From Chrysogorgia sp. JL179-B06 (lineage: Eukaryota > Cnidaria > Anthozoa > Scleralcyonacea > Chrysogorgiidae): DNA of 64,000 bases. This document shows positions 1 through 11,552 of this stretch, piece after piece; position 1 is the stretch's first letter, and each line of letters begins with the position of its first letter. The stretch is taken from contig JAYKKM010000122.1 of NCBI GenBank assembly GCA_035772405.1, forward strand, positions 27,501 to 91,500. Direction: 5' to 3'. A program made the translations under genes and the position numbers. The notes under the pieces were generated by a model. That model saw only the letters and a list, made by a program, of their open reading frames with translations, searched no databases and was not told the origin of the DNA.

Positions 1-114
1 TAGATATATATATATATAGATTATATATATATATATAAGATATATAGATAGATATATAGATAGATATATAGATAGATATATAGATAGATATATAGATATA
101 TATATATATATATA
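1..114. repeat. TA-rich microsatellite (TATA/GATA mixture)
   Basis: Low-complexity TATATA with interspersed TAGA units. It abuts the ribozyme-bearing tandem array, and the array resumes into (TA)n at its other end. The array therefore appears to sit inside, or to have inserted into, a TA microsatellite. Confidence 0.9.
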
Positions 115-148
115 ATGAGCTGTTGTACAGCGAAACACGTGTCTGTAG
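115..148 (+). ncRNA. 5'-truncated hammerhead ribozyme at array start
   Basis: Retains the end of the CTGATGA box (ATGA only), stem II GCTGT/ACAGC, GAAA and the cleavage side GTC^TGTAG. The first three core bases and the upstream stem I strand are replaced by TA repeat, so this copy should be inactive. Confidence 0.7.
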
Positions 149-384
149 ATTGAATTATGTACGCTCCTTCACTTCGGTGTTGTTGAGCACTCTGTGAAGT
201 AAACGTGGGTGTCCTTTAGCGATAATGCAACGCTCACTACCCTTGTGGCAGTTTGAGCACTCTGGCCCCATGCGCACTTCACGCTATCTGGATGTTCTGA
301 TTGCCGGTGTTGTCCCACAAGCGGTTGTCAATGACGATCGTAAGTTAATAATTACCGAGTCAGACTCATTCAGATTGTTCCAAG

Positions 385-426
385 CTACACTGATGAGCTG
401 TTGTACAGCGAAACACGTGTCTGTAG
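385..426 (+). ncRNA. Type I hammerhead ribozyme, copy 1
   Basis: Read 5' to 3': stem I strand CTACA, core CTGATGA, stem II GCTGT-TGT-ACAGC (5 bp, 3-nt loop), core GAAA, minimal stem III ACA-CG-TGT, then C421 at the cleavage site, then stem I partner TGTAG. All invariant hammerhead positions are present in the right order. Stem I can extend past an internal loop (AAC with TTG), as is usual for natural type I ribozymes. The 3-bp stem III with a 2-nt loop matches satellite hammerheads that act best as dimers. Confidence 0.88.
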
Positions 427-663
427 ATTGAATTATGTACGCTCCTTCACTTCGGTGTTGTTGAGCACTCTGTGAAGTAAACGTGGGTGTCCTTTAGCGA
501 TAATGCAAACGCTCACTACCCTTGTGGCAGTTTGAGCACTCTGGCCCCATGCGCACTTCACGCTATCTGGATGTTCTGATTGCCGGTGTTGTCCCACAAG
601 CGGTTGTCAATGATGATCGTAAGTTAATAATTACCGAGTCAGACTCATTCAGATTGTTCCAAG

Positions 664-705
664 CTACACTGATGAGCTGTTGTACAGCGAAACACGTGTC
701 TGTAG
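664..705 (+). ncRNA. Type I hammerhead ribozyme, copy 2
   Basis: Same core and stems as copy 1; cleavage predicted after C700. Confidence 0.88.
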
Positions 706-941
706 ATTGAATTATGTACGCTCCTTCACTTCGGTGTTGTTGAGCACTCTGTGAAGTAAACGTGGGTGTCCTTTAGCGATAATGCAACGCTCACTACCCT
801 TGTGGCAGTTTGAGCACTCTGGCCCCATGCGCACTTCACGCTATCTGGATGTTCTGATTGCCGGTGTTGTCCCACAAGCGGTTGTCAATGACGATCGTAA
901 GTTAATAATTACCGAGTCAGACTCATTCAGATTGTTCCAAG

Positions 942-983
942 CTACACTGATGAGCTGTTGTACAGCGAAACACGTGTCTGTAG
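942..983 (+). ncRNA. Type I hammerhead ribozyme, copy 3
   Basis: Same core and stems as copy 1; cleavage predicted after C978. Confidence 0.88.
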
Positions 984-1219
984 ATTGAATTATGTACGCT
1001 CCTTCACTTCGGTGTTGTTGAGCACTCTGTGAAGTAAACGTGGGTGTCCTTTAGCGATAATGCAACGCTCACTACCCTTGTGGCAGTTTGAGCACTCTGG
1101 CCCCATGCGCACTTCACGCTATCTGGATGTTCTGATTGCCGGTGTTGTCCCATAAGCGGTTGTCAATGACGATCGTAAGTTAATAATTACCGAGTCAGAC
1201 TCATTCAGATTGTTCCAAG

Positions 1220-1261
1220 CTACACTGATGAGCTGTTGTACAGCGAAACACGTGTCTGTAG
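1220..1261 (+). ncRNA. Type I hammerhead ribozyme, copy 4
   Basis: Same core and stems as copy 1; cleavage predicted after C1256. Confidence 0.88.
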
Positions 1262-1497
1262 ATTGAATTATGTACGCTCCTTCACTTCGGTGTTGTTGAG
1301 CACTCTGTGAAGTAAACGTGGGTATCCTTTAGCGATAATGCAACGCTCACTACCCTTGTGGCAGTTTGAGCACTCTGGCCCCATGCGCACTTCACGCTAT
1401 CTGGATGTTCTGATTGCCGGTGTTGTCCCACAAGCGGTTGTCAATGACGATCGTAAGTTAATAATTACCGAGTCAGACTCATTCAGATTGTTCCAAG

Positions 1498-1539
1498 TTA
1501 CACTGATGAGCTGTTGTACAGCGAAACACGTGTCTGTAG
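1498..1539 (+). ncRNA. Type I hammerhead ribozyme, copy 5
   Basis: The stem I strand reads TTACA instead of CTACA. The C-to-T change turns a C-G pair into a U-G wobble, so the stem is kept. Cleavage predicted after C1534. Confidence 0.85.
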
Positions 1540-1775
1540 ATTGAATTATGTACGCTCCTTCACTTCGGTGTTGTTGAGCACTCTGTGAAGTAAACGTGGG
1601 TGTCCTTTAGCGATAATGCAACGCTCACTACCCTTGTGGCAGTTTGAGCACTCTGGCCCCATGCGCACTTCACGCTATCTGGATGTTCTGATTGCCGGTG
1701 TTGTCCCACAAGCGGTTGTCAATGACGATCGTAAGTTAATAATTGCCTAGTCAGACTCATTCAGATTGTTCCAAG

Positions 1776-1817
1776 CTACACTGATGAGCTGTTGTACAGC
1801 GAAACACGTGTCTGTAG
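1776..1817 (+). ncRNA. Type I hammerhead ribozyme, copy 6
   Basis: Same core and stems as copy 1; cleavage predicted after C1812. The array ends a few bases later and passes straight into (TA)n. Confidence 0.88.
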
Positions 1818-1821
1818 ATTG

Positions 1822-1824
<3 letters not shown>

Positions 1825-1874
<50 letters not shown>
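1825..1874. repeat. (TA)n microsatellite
   Basis: Uninterrupted TA run between the ribozyme array and the CACTG-ended repeat that starts at 1875. Confidence 0.95.
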
Positions 1875-1877
<3 letters not shown>

Positions 1878-2091
1878 TGTAATTTTTAGGGAGTAAAAAT
1901 TACTCCGAAAAGTGGGGGTAAATGTTTGTCGCACAAACACCCCAGTTTTGAAGGGTAAATTTTGAGAGGGGGTAACATTTACCCCTCTCAAATTGGTGTA
2001 GTTTTTACCCCTTACAAAGGGGTAAAGATTTAAGGGGTAAAAGTTACTCCAAACAAGGTGGTAATTTATAGGGATAAAATTTACTCCATGC
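1875..2091. repeat. Left end of a CACTG-TIR element with GGGGTAAA/TTTACCCC motifs
   Basis: Begins TA|CACTGTAATTTTTAGGGAG and continues as a string of short self-complementary motifs (GGGGTAAA...TTTACCCC, GGAGTAAA...TTTACTCC). The outer ~31 bp match, in inverted orientation, the sequence ending at 6562. It may be one terminus of a single ~4.7-kb element (1875-6562) or half of a smaller one. Confidence 0.6.
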
Positions 2092-2779
2092 ATCTAAAAA
2101 AATATTAAATTTGCCGCCATTTAGGAATATTAAATTTTATAAAATAATGTACCAAATTAATCCAAATAATATACAAAATATATCATGTATTATTCATGCA
2201 TATGTGAAATAGAAACAAATTTTTGCTGCCAAATCCTTTTTACAGCTGCCTTTCTGAATAAACCGAATCTATAAAAATAAACGTGTCCTTCCGTTTTGTT
2301 GGATAGCTAATATTAAACACCGATAGTACGCAGAGTGTAACGTAAACAATAAACATGAGGGCTGAGTCCAACGCGCACTTTGAGACGTTACATAACTTTT
2401 CTCCCTCGACATGACTTGTTCACTTGTACTGCACACGTCGTTTCATGTACTATATAAAACATAAGGAAACATACATATTTTTATATGTAAAAACTTGTAT
2501 ATATCGATGCAAGGAGATCCGTATAATACAGGGTTCGAGAGAGTTCGGACGATGTCAGAGACATACGTATTGAGACATAAGCATGGGACATACATAAACT
2601 TCTCTGAAACGTTGCTGCAGTCGTCTAGCTTTTTCTGCAATGACTTTTCAATTTTTTAGTTAGGTCTCGATTTGAATTTACCAGTCTGAGAGCATGAAGT
2701 TGCCATGTTTTCCGTGGCTTGTTTCGCTGTTTGATTTAACTTGTAAACATTCCTTTGATATATATATAATATATATATA
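2092..2779. other. Non-coding AT-rich stretch
   Basis: No coding pattern, RNA gene or clear repeat boundary is visible. It lies inside the possible 1875-6562 element. Confidence 0.5.
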
Positions 2780-3141
<362 letters not shown>

Positions 3142-3144
3142 TAT

Positions 3145-3482
<338 letters not shown>

Positions 3483-3551
3483 TGTTAGAAACTAATTGCC
3501 TACATGACCACATGCACGTGTTACTGGTTTAAAAAGTCCTAAGGATATGTA

Positions 3552-3745
3552 ATGAAGTTTGTCACTTTCGCAAGGCGTGCCACCTCAACGTTCTGTTTCA
3601 AGTCGTACCAACTCAAAACTCCAGCACAGCAACAAACTTCATCATGAAATTGAAATTTCTCCACTCGCAAGGCGTGCCGCCTCAACGTTCTGTTTCAAGT
3701 CGTGCCAACTCAAAACTCCAGCACGTGGACAGTGATTTCAATTCC
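3552..3745. repeat. Two tandem cassettes, each flanked by its own short inverted repeat
   Basis: A ~58-bp core (CGCAAGGCGTGCC...CTCCAGCAC) occurs at 3570-3627 and 3666-3724 with only two differences. The first copy is bounded by ATGAAGTTTGT/ACAAACTTCAT and the second by GAAATTGAAAT/ATTTCAATTCC, so the core is shared but the flanking stems differ. Confidence 0.6.
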
Positions 3746-4440
3746 ATTTCTTAGACTTAATATCAATATATCCTAATAATTATTAATAATATAGTGAGTT
3801 TTGACATCATAAAATGGTAGGACCAAATCGCGTACCCATGATCTCCGAGTACGCCTTTCTGCAGGTGATCTGTTTTAATCTGCCTATACGTTGAGGAATA
3901 TTTTTAGAAGATAAAAAGACATAATCGCGCATCAATGATATTAGAGCTTTTATAAATATTTTTGTTACCTATGTACATTACCTCAATAATAATGATCCTC
4001 GAGTGCAGCAATAGTTTCACTATATAGTGACTCCATTCACTAGCTAGTAACTGCCTTTTCTTCTTTAAGAAAATTGTCAATTGCAAGTTCGATTTCACAG
4101 GCAAATCTATATTTTTTATATATGGTTGAAAATATATATAATAATTAAATATAAATGAGAAAAATGTCATCCATTTTGTTTAAAAATACTGTAACAGTAT
4201 AATATTAAGTAACCTAAGAGCAAAAGGTAAGCGAAATTACTGGATTCATTCGCATGCTTTTTGGCAGTTTGCTAGATGCTTGTCTTATGTCATTGACGAC
4301 GATTTAATTAATCGCCCACGGGAAATTCTTTAAAATTAAAACACCTACTCAATTTTCATTTCACGCCGCCACTGACTTTAATACACAGCAGCTCAGCTTA
4401 AATATTAGTCTTTATTTCTATAACATCATATATTTTTAAC
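3746..4440. other. Non-coding stretch
   Basis: AT-rich; no supported coding exon, RNA gene or repeat boundary was seen. Confidence 0.5.
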
Positions 4441-4454
4441 AACGTTCAAGTTCA

Positions 4455-4548
4455 TATAAAATCCCTGACGGGAATCGAACCAGTATAATAACCTTCTGAT
4501 TACCGTGATAAGACGCTCTAATCATTATATTGAGCTAGAGCCACATGG
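4455..4548 (-). repeat. tRNA-like sequence (SINE head or tRNA pseudogene)
   Basis: On the minus strand an A-box-like TAGCTCAATATAATGATTAGAGC is followed ~45 nt later by a perfect B box GGTTCGATTCC. The acceptor stem is poor and the anticodon arm is longer than normal. This fits a tRNA-derived SINE or decayed tRNA better than a working tRNA gene. Confidence 0.5.
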
Positions 4549-6331
4549 CACATACGGCGCGTGTGAATTGAAATAAGACGGAATTATGAAGACGCGAAGT
4601 CGCCTACATTACGAGTATATGGGGTTATGGCAGTATGCCTTCTGTTTGACACTGCTTGTGTATCACATGAACATATTTTTGTACATTTTATATATGCGCG
4701 TTTCCGTATCTTACCTAATTAAGACGCGCCTTATGTGACCGTGGTATAATATAACTCGCGTCTTATGTCTCTCGGTATAAACATACGTATAAATGGCGCT
4801 AATAAATTCATGTTAGTTAATAAATGTGTTAGTTCGTAAAACATGTACACTGCTATCTGTCAGTCTCAACAGTAACAAACAAAATCTGCACGTCAACGAT
4901 CATTTTCAAGTTTTACTTTATACGTGTAAATATGCTAATTAACGCGGTTAAATCGGCTTTTTGAAAATGAATCCATAGACATAGGGGGAAGCCTTCGATA
5001 TATTTGACTTTTTCAGCATGGGAATGAAACTGATTTTGTTCAAACATGGACAAAAGGATATAACTGACTCAATAGGATAACTGTTCACTCGCTATGACTT
5101 ATCCGCCGGATAAGCTATCCGTGCTGAATTATATAGTGAATAAGTGATAAGCTATCCGTGCTGAATTATATCCATGCTTATCATTATATAGTCTTTCGCC
5201 TTTATCACTTAGTATAAGAAGCAATGTTATAGCTAGCTAACGTTCATGGGCGGCATTGTATAACTAAGGGAGACGCGCGCGCATGAGTTAGAAAATCGGC
5301 TTTTGAACAACTTTGAGGTTATTTACTCACTGACATATCGAACACACAAGAATATATACGAAGTAATAACATAATACTTGCGCTTACCTTTGTATTAGCT
5401 CGATACACGTTCGCAGAAGGTGTTCAAATCAATACGTCTCAACTAGTAGGCTTCCAGTGACAAAGAAAATGATCAGATTATATCGTCCTCTAATATATTT
5501 TTATCTCATAATCGAGCGCCAAATCTTTTCATGCATTCCGATTGGTTCATACAACAGAAGAGGTTGGACTTCATGACTAAATGGTTTATGAAATAAATAT
5601 TTATGAAGAAATGATTGGATACATGGTTAGGACAGAAGGATATTGTAAAATAATTTGACACCATAAATTCATAACTATAATAGGTTTTTAGTCAAAAATA
5701 TGTGCATGGTGTGACTGATGGCGGATACACCAAATCAGATAAATAATTAGCGTAAGGATGTTGTCTGTCTCAACATCACGACAAAAATGAAACGCTAATA
5801 TTAAACTCGCAGTCCAAGAGAATTAATCAATAGCGCTGCATATCAAACATTCATTCTAATCGCAGGAATTAATGGTAGTTGGATCTAACAAAATTAGATC
5901 TACCCTTAAATAGAAACATATGGCAAACAGATGTTCCACTGATACGAATTGATTCACGCAAAAATTAAGTATGTTGCGGTAGAGCGCTCTGTGATGACGC
6001 GCGCGCGTGTTCGTATAGTCATATAGATAGATGCCTTGGTGTTGTGGTATCTGCGGAATATTTTCGGCTAAGACCTTTCAGCAACAGTTCTCAATCTGCA
6101 CATCGGAAGATGCCATCGTAATGACCCGAATTAAATGCACTCACACTGCTATGTTACACTGGCATCGGACGGTTGCACGACATGCAACGTTTAGAAGATA
6201 TTACGCTTGGCGCAAACACACGAACCGTCACCACGATATCGATGGAGTTGACAATGTCTGAACTCTGAATCAAAACTTGATCCGACGAAAGTCGCCATTA
6301 CGATGCCATCTTAATATCTTAATACAACAGT
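4549..6331. other. Non-coding stretch with one short direct repeat
   Basis: No convincing exon was found. GATAAGCTATCCGTGCTGAA occurs twice, near 5112 and 5149. The segment lies within the possible 1875-6562 element. Confidence 0.5.
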
Positions 6332-7044
<713 letters not shown>

Positions 7045-7127
7045 TACACAGTATAGTAAATCCAAACAGAGGGCAGAGTCTGGGCAGAGAGTTTTGCTCA
7101 AACACTAGCTACTGTACAGTACTAATA

Positions 7128-7242
7128 ATATATATAATATATAATATAATATAATATAATATAATATAATATAATATAATATATAATATAATAATAATAT
7201 AATATAATAATATAATAATAATATAATAATATAATATAATAT
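7128..7242. repeat. (TA)/(TAA) microsatellite
   Basis: Mixed ATAATATAATATA repeats. Confidence 0.9.
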
Positions 7243-7440
7243 TTAAGAAATAGAAAACATTTTCCGTGTTTACATACTGATATATAAACATGAGTGGAAG
7301 TTTGGGAGAACGAGAAATCATAGTGGGAACACGAACCCGTAGGGCGAGTGTTTCCACGCGATTTCGAGTTCTCCCAAACTTCCACGAGTGTTTATATAAC
7401 GTATGGGAACACGGATAAAAATTGTTTTCTATTTCTTTTA
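7243..7440. repeat. Fold-back element with ~80-bp imperfect arms
   Basis: The segment from AAGAAATAGAAAAC (7243) through GTGGAAGTTTGGGAGAAC to 7320 is repeated inverted at about 7360-7440. The inner 25 bp are almost perfect and the outer part is diverged. Confidence 0.75.
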
Positions 7441-7524
7441 TGAAATAACCTGTAGAAAGCAAATAAAATGTACAAATATCTTTTTTATCAACACGTAAAT
7501 TCTCCTTACTGCGTATGATGGCAC

Positions 7525-7632
7525 CGTGATGTATAATTGATGGCGTATGATGGCTAATTGATGGCGTATGATGGCTAATTGATGGCTGATTGATGGCGTA
7601 TGATATGGCTAATTGATGGCGCGTATCAAGAT
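7525..7632. repeat. Minisatellite of ~18-24-bp units
   Basis: Variants of TTGATGGCGTATGATGGCTAA are repeated about five times. Confidence 0.8.
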
Positions 7633-7796
7633 GGCGTAATCCATCCATGTTATATAGCCTGATATAAACACGGTAACTGACCCATCACAGCGTGCGTAAG
7701 ACACAACTTATATAATGATATATGATATATAATATATAATTATCATTTATAAATATAAATATAATATATAAATATAATATATATATATATATATAT

Positions 7797-8516
7797 CCCG
7801 AGGGTAATATTTTGATGAATTCCCCGAGCTGAGGGTCTATAAATTATATATTATACCGAAACAATCTTGAATGCTGTCTTGAAATGTCTTGGAACCTCTT
7901 CGTGTTCCTCCATTGTTTACATGCAGGCTCGTCTTGGTTTACGCGCGAGTACTGGGTACGAGCGGGGTATTCGAAGTCGAATTCCACGCTGAATACGTCA
8001 TCAGCAGGACATTCAAACTCAAATTACCCACTGATGACCTCATCAGCAGGGAATTTGAGGTTAAAGCGGGGAATTTGAGTTTAAATTGACTAGTCATGCA
8101 CGTGGTACAAATCTAGCTCTTTGATTGGACAATTTATAGTTGAGGTATAATATAATATTATATAAAATTATATATTATATATTATACATTATACCTCGAT
8201 CAACTATAAATAATTGTCCAATCAAAGAGCTAGATTTGTACCACGTGACCCGAGTCAATTTAAACTGGAATTCCCCGCTTTAACCTCAAATTCCCCACTA
8301 ATGACGTAATCAGCGGGGAATTTGAGTTTGAATACCCCGCTCGTACCCAGCTAGGACGCGCGCATAAACCAAGACGAGCCTGTAAACAATGGAGGAACAA
8401 CAAGATGTTCCAAGGAGTTTCTAGATGTTTCAAGACAGCATTCAAGATTGTTTCGGTATAATAAATCATTTATAGACCCTCCGCTCGGGGAATTCGTTGA
8501 AATATTACCCCTCGGG
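7797..8516. repeat. ~720-bp imperfect palindrome (fold-back MITE)
   Basis: The left arm (7797-8150) and right arm (8170-8516) are inverted copies along nearly their whole length around a TA-rich centre. The ends read CCCGAGGGTAATATTT and AAATATTACCCCTCGGG. The ORFs inside are mirror artefacts of the palindrome. Confidence 0.85.
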
Positions 8517-8585
8517 ATGATATCATCATCCCTCGGGGTAATATTTCGTCGAATTGCCCTTGCTCTGGGTCTATAAATGATAAAT
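8510..8585. repeat. Extra inverted copy of the palindrome terminus
   Basis: CCCTCGGGATGATATCATCATCCCTCGGGG forms a compact palindrome. The next ~50 bp (TAATATTTCG...GGGTCTATAAATGAT) repeat the terminal ~55 bp of the large palindrome in opposite orientation, suggesting a second truncated copy. Confidence 0.65.
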
Positions 8586-8637
8586 ACAATACAATACAAT
8601 ACAATACAATACAACACTTAACACAATACAATACATA
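8582..8637. repeat. (ATACA)n microsatellite
   Basis: Short pentanucleotide repeat following the palindrome remnant. Confidence 0.85.
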
Positions 8638-8667
8638 ATAACACCAATAGTTTGGTTTCTTCTGCTG

Positions 8668-9117
8668 TCAGAAGGTGAGAAGGTCAAGTGTTGCCTCGTC
8701 GATTTCCTCTTCTAAGATAGTGGTATTATCGATTTGCCCAAGCCTTGCTGTCAATTCACATGAATTTTTCGAGGCAAAATCGCAAACTTAGAAGTTTAAG
8801 TATTCAAATGACTGTTCACAACGTTTGTGTGAATGGAAAACAAACAATTACTCATTAAAGTATTAGTATATTATACTATTAATATTACTATTAGCAGAAA
8901 TGCTTCTTTAATAGTATATCCTCACAATTGACAGAAAGAATTTTAACAAAAAATATATTGCCGTCACAAAAATACACCATAATAACTGACCTTCTTGCTT
9001 ATTTGCAACTTCCTCCAAACCTTCTGCCGTTAACATTTTGATGAGTTCACTAAAATTCGGCATTTCGCTTTGACGTTGTGGACGATTTTCGAAAGGTACT
9101 TCCGAGTACTTCTTCAT
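8668..9117 (-). CDS. Possible two-exon small gene, 68 aa, unknown function
   Basis: Exon 1 runs from an ATG at 9117 down to 8991 and encodes an acidic/basic stretch starting MKKYSEVPFE. Exon 2 runs from 8747 to a stop at 8668 and ends EEEIDEATLDLLTF. The 243-nt intron has a GTCAGT donor and a TTGACAG acceptor. The combined length of 207 nt is exactly in frame, and both halves have a coding-like composition. No family is recognised. It could also be a terminal fragment of a larger gene. It lies 245 bp from the Tc1-like transposon without overlapping it. Confidence 0.35.
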
Positions 9118-9362
9118 GGTCTCAGCAAAAGAAAGAGCTTACGAAGACCCTGGTGTTTTCTGGGACATACAGTATAGAATAGCATTCACCTGTACCTCAT
9201 ATTAAAAACATTGTTTAAAAATCAGGTTTTATTGTAGAAGTATACAATAGTCTAAGTCTTAATTCGGATATATCCAGTTAAGCTGTAACATTTTTGAAGT
9301 CTTTAATATAAAAACTAAAAACTGATTATGGTCTTGGTACATGTTTTATAATTGTATTATTA

Positions 9363-10758
9363 CCATTTGCGTTCAACCTTTTAACGCCTATGTTTACTTT
9401 TCAAATGTTAACGTTTAGTCCCGCCCCCTGTCACATTTGAAGCATGAAACTGTCACGTTTATGGCATGAAACCTTAATTAACGTTCGCGAAAAAAAACAA
9501 CATGTTTTGTTGATGTGCGTGCAGGGTTTGCTGCGCATAATACAAGTATGGAGATTAGGAAAGTTAACAAGTTTGGAAGAAGTTACGCTACGGGAGTCAC
9601 ACTGGATCAAGATTTTAGATGTTTCATCATTGACAGAATTGAGCAAGAGGGGGGCGACCGCGCTACTGGCTATATACCGCGAAGTTATGTCCAATTTGCA
9701 AACGAGTTTCGTGTGTCTGTAAATACTATAAAATCTGTGTGGAAAAAATTCTGCGAGGAAATGCAAGCATTACTGAAGCACAAAGGTGGCATGACACACG
9801 CTAAATTACAGGAAGATGATCTTGAATTAATCGAATTTTTAAAACTGCGATCTCCTTCCATATCGCTTTCCGAAATCATCCAGGAACTAGTACAGTTTGG
9901 AGGAGAACAAGTTTCAATTTCTTCCGTCTCTCGCGCCATAAAGAACAGGTTGCCTTCTGGTCAACAGTATACGAGGAAAAAGCTAACCAAATTAGCAAAG
10001 GAACGATTCATGCCAGATAACATATTTTATACTCAGCTTTTTATTAACTACCTTTCGTCAAAAGATCCAAGGAGACTGAAATTCTTCGACGAAGCGGGAA
10101 TAAAAATTCCAGACGTGGGAACTCGGACGTATGGACACAGCGCTATTGGAACGCGCAGTGTTGAAGTAGCACGAAAGCAAGAGTCTCCAAATAACACTTT
10201 GAATTTGCTTGTTTCTCTCGAGGGCCCAACGTACTATAATAATAATATCGTCCGCACCAACACTGCACGTTTTCTTACGTTTTTTGAGGAAGTGAACGAG
10301 GCCGTCAACATCGACACTGGTCGGCCTTGTCTCGAAGTCGGGGACATAGTGGTTATGGACAACTTGTCGTCGCATCATTATGACGGTGGAGAAATTTTAG
10401 AAGAGTGGTTTGACGGCATGGGAATCGAGCTGCTGTATACACCTTCATACTCCGAACTTGGATTTGCATTTTTGCATCCATCTTTTAAAGTTGTTTTATC
10501 AAAAACACGCGAGGTTCAAACATCTAATTGATCGAAACATGTCTTCAAAACTCGAAAGCGTGTGCATGTTCAAATCCTGCAAACGTTGCATGCACGGGAA
10601 CAAAACATGTCAGTATTTTTCCGCAAACGTTGACGTTTCCAACTATAAACGTGACAGTTTCATGCTTCAAATGTGACAGGGGGCGGGACTAAACGTTAAC
10701 ATTTGAAAAGTAAACATAGGCGTTAAAATCGTCAAGCTTCAAGGTTGAACGCAAATGG
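9363..10758 (+). mobile_element. Tc1/IS630-like DNA transposon (1,396 bp) with ~100-bp TIRs
   Basis: The ends CCATTTGCGTTCAACC and their inverted match are flanked by TA on both sides. The TIRs extend about 100 bp and include GTCCCGCCCCCTGTCACATT. The right TIR carries a 12-bp insertion relative to the left. One transposase gene fills the interior. TA target duplication and the DDE domain type place it with the Tc1/mariner/IS630 group. Confidence 0.8.
9548..10531 (+). pseudogene. Tc1/IS630-like transposase lacking its C-terminal catalytic end
   Basis: The reading frame from ATG 9548 encodes an N-terminal helix-turn-helix region (around NEFRVSVNTIKSVWKKF) and a DDE_3-type catalytic domain. 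The first Asp is in FFDEAG and the second in VVMDNLSSHH. The family then expects TPSYSPELNPIE with the third acid. Here the match ends at YTPSYSEL and the sequence continues without homology to a stop, so the glutamate is missing. A deletion or shift near 10455 is the likely cause. It is probably inactive, and a genuine divergent end is less likely. An upstream ATG at 9515 is possible but adds residues without family support. Confidence 0.75.
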
Positions 10759-11225
10759 TAATATTTCGTTTCCCGCCTTTTCAATAAAAGCGTTGTTTGC
10801 TTTTTACACTCTCACAAAACTCTCACACTAACTGTAAAATGACACGAATAGTGTTCCACAAGTCAATATGAAACTGAAAATGATTGGCAGGATTGCCAAC
10901 ACACGTTAAAATATCACAAGTAAGAGTCATATTAAAGGCACACAATCACGCATCGGGGAGCTCAATCTTGAAATAATTCGTGGACGGCAAGTTGATAAAA
11001 CATGGCGACGTATAAGTTGTTTGCGAACACTTTGCAAATGCAACGGGCAACGGTTTTCGAATATCACAGAAAAATCAACAATTACTTACTTCGTCAAAGT
11101 CTTGTTATTACTATTGTTCATATTCTTCCAACATCATTTCACTGTCGTCAAAAATCGAGCCGTGCTCCTTATACCTTCCGCCATTTTGCCATACTGTGCC
11201 CGCGCATAAACACTAATATTCAGCG
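10759..11225. other. Non-coding stretch
   Basis: No exon or repeat boundary was supported. Confidence 0.4.
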
Positions 11226-11229
11226 GTCA

Positions 11230-11544
11230 TTTTGTACATGTCTCCTTTTTACACGCATAGTGTGTTACAAAATGTCTGACTTTTACACGTCAGTGTGTTT
11301 TTAACTGATTTGCAACACGCTTTGTGTGTAGCAAGCCGTCTTGCATGCGTGTTGTAACGCATTTTATGTTATAACAACACGTTAGTGTGTTCTGGCTACG
11401 TGTTGTTACAACACGGCGCAACACGTCTAACATATCACAACACGTCAACAACACGCTCACGTGTGTTTAGAACACGCCTATGTGTATTAAGAACACGCCT
11501 ACGTGTACTTGGAACACGCTTACAACACGCTAAGTTTTCTAGTG
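11230..11544. repeat. AACACGT/ACGTGTT motif-rich MITE
   Basis: More than a dozen short self-complementary motifs (AACACGCC...ACGTGTT variants) end in TTTTCTAGTG|TA. The architecture (dense short palindromes, CACT-type end next to TA) resembles the CACTG elements at 1875, 6562 and 60332, but the motif differs. The left end is not clear. Confidence 0.55.
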
Positions 11545-11552
11545 TATAAGTT

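Larger units (their letters stand above)
115..1824 (+). repeat. 278-bp tandem array with hammerhead ribozymes (candidate retrozyme locus)
   Basis: Six nearly identical head-to-tail units of 278 bp (one is 279 bp through an extra A near 509). Predicted self-cleavage sites lie after positions 143, 421, 700, 978, 1256, 1534 and 1812. Units differ by only a handful of substitutions (for example near 613, 1152, 1324, 1498 and 1746), so the array is young or homogenised. It starts inside a hammerhead core at 115 and stops 12 nt past the last cleavage site. That is the layout expected if a multimer of a self-cleaving RNA had been copied into DNA. Known background: metazoan retrozymes are tandem repeats of a few hundred bp with type I hammerheads, transcribed and processed to small circular RNAs. 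Each unit also has a 68-codon ORF, but 278 is not a multiple of 3 and one copy has a stop (TAA near 1152), so it is not treated as coding. Confidence 0.85.

Noticed and set aside
225..1544. Repeated 62-68-codon ORF in each 278-bp unit
   Set aside because: The unit length is not a multiple of 3, one copy has an in-frame stop and another an inserted base, and the conserved part is explained by the ribozyme and general repeat homogeneity.
8020..8052. Additional hammerhead-like CTGATGA at 8029
   Set aside because: No GAAA core or stem II in the right position; it is part of a local palindrome.
7884..8617. ORFs on both strands at the 8-kb palindrome
   Set aside because: Mirror-image frames in an inverted repeat, no family match, short.
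9431..9766. Minus-strand 111-codon ORF
   Set aside because: Antisense to the Tc1/IS630-like transposase and its TIR.
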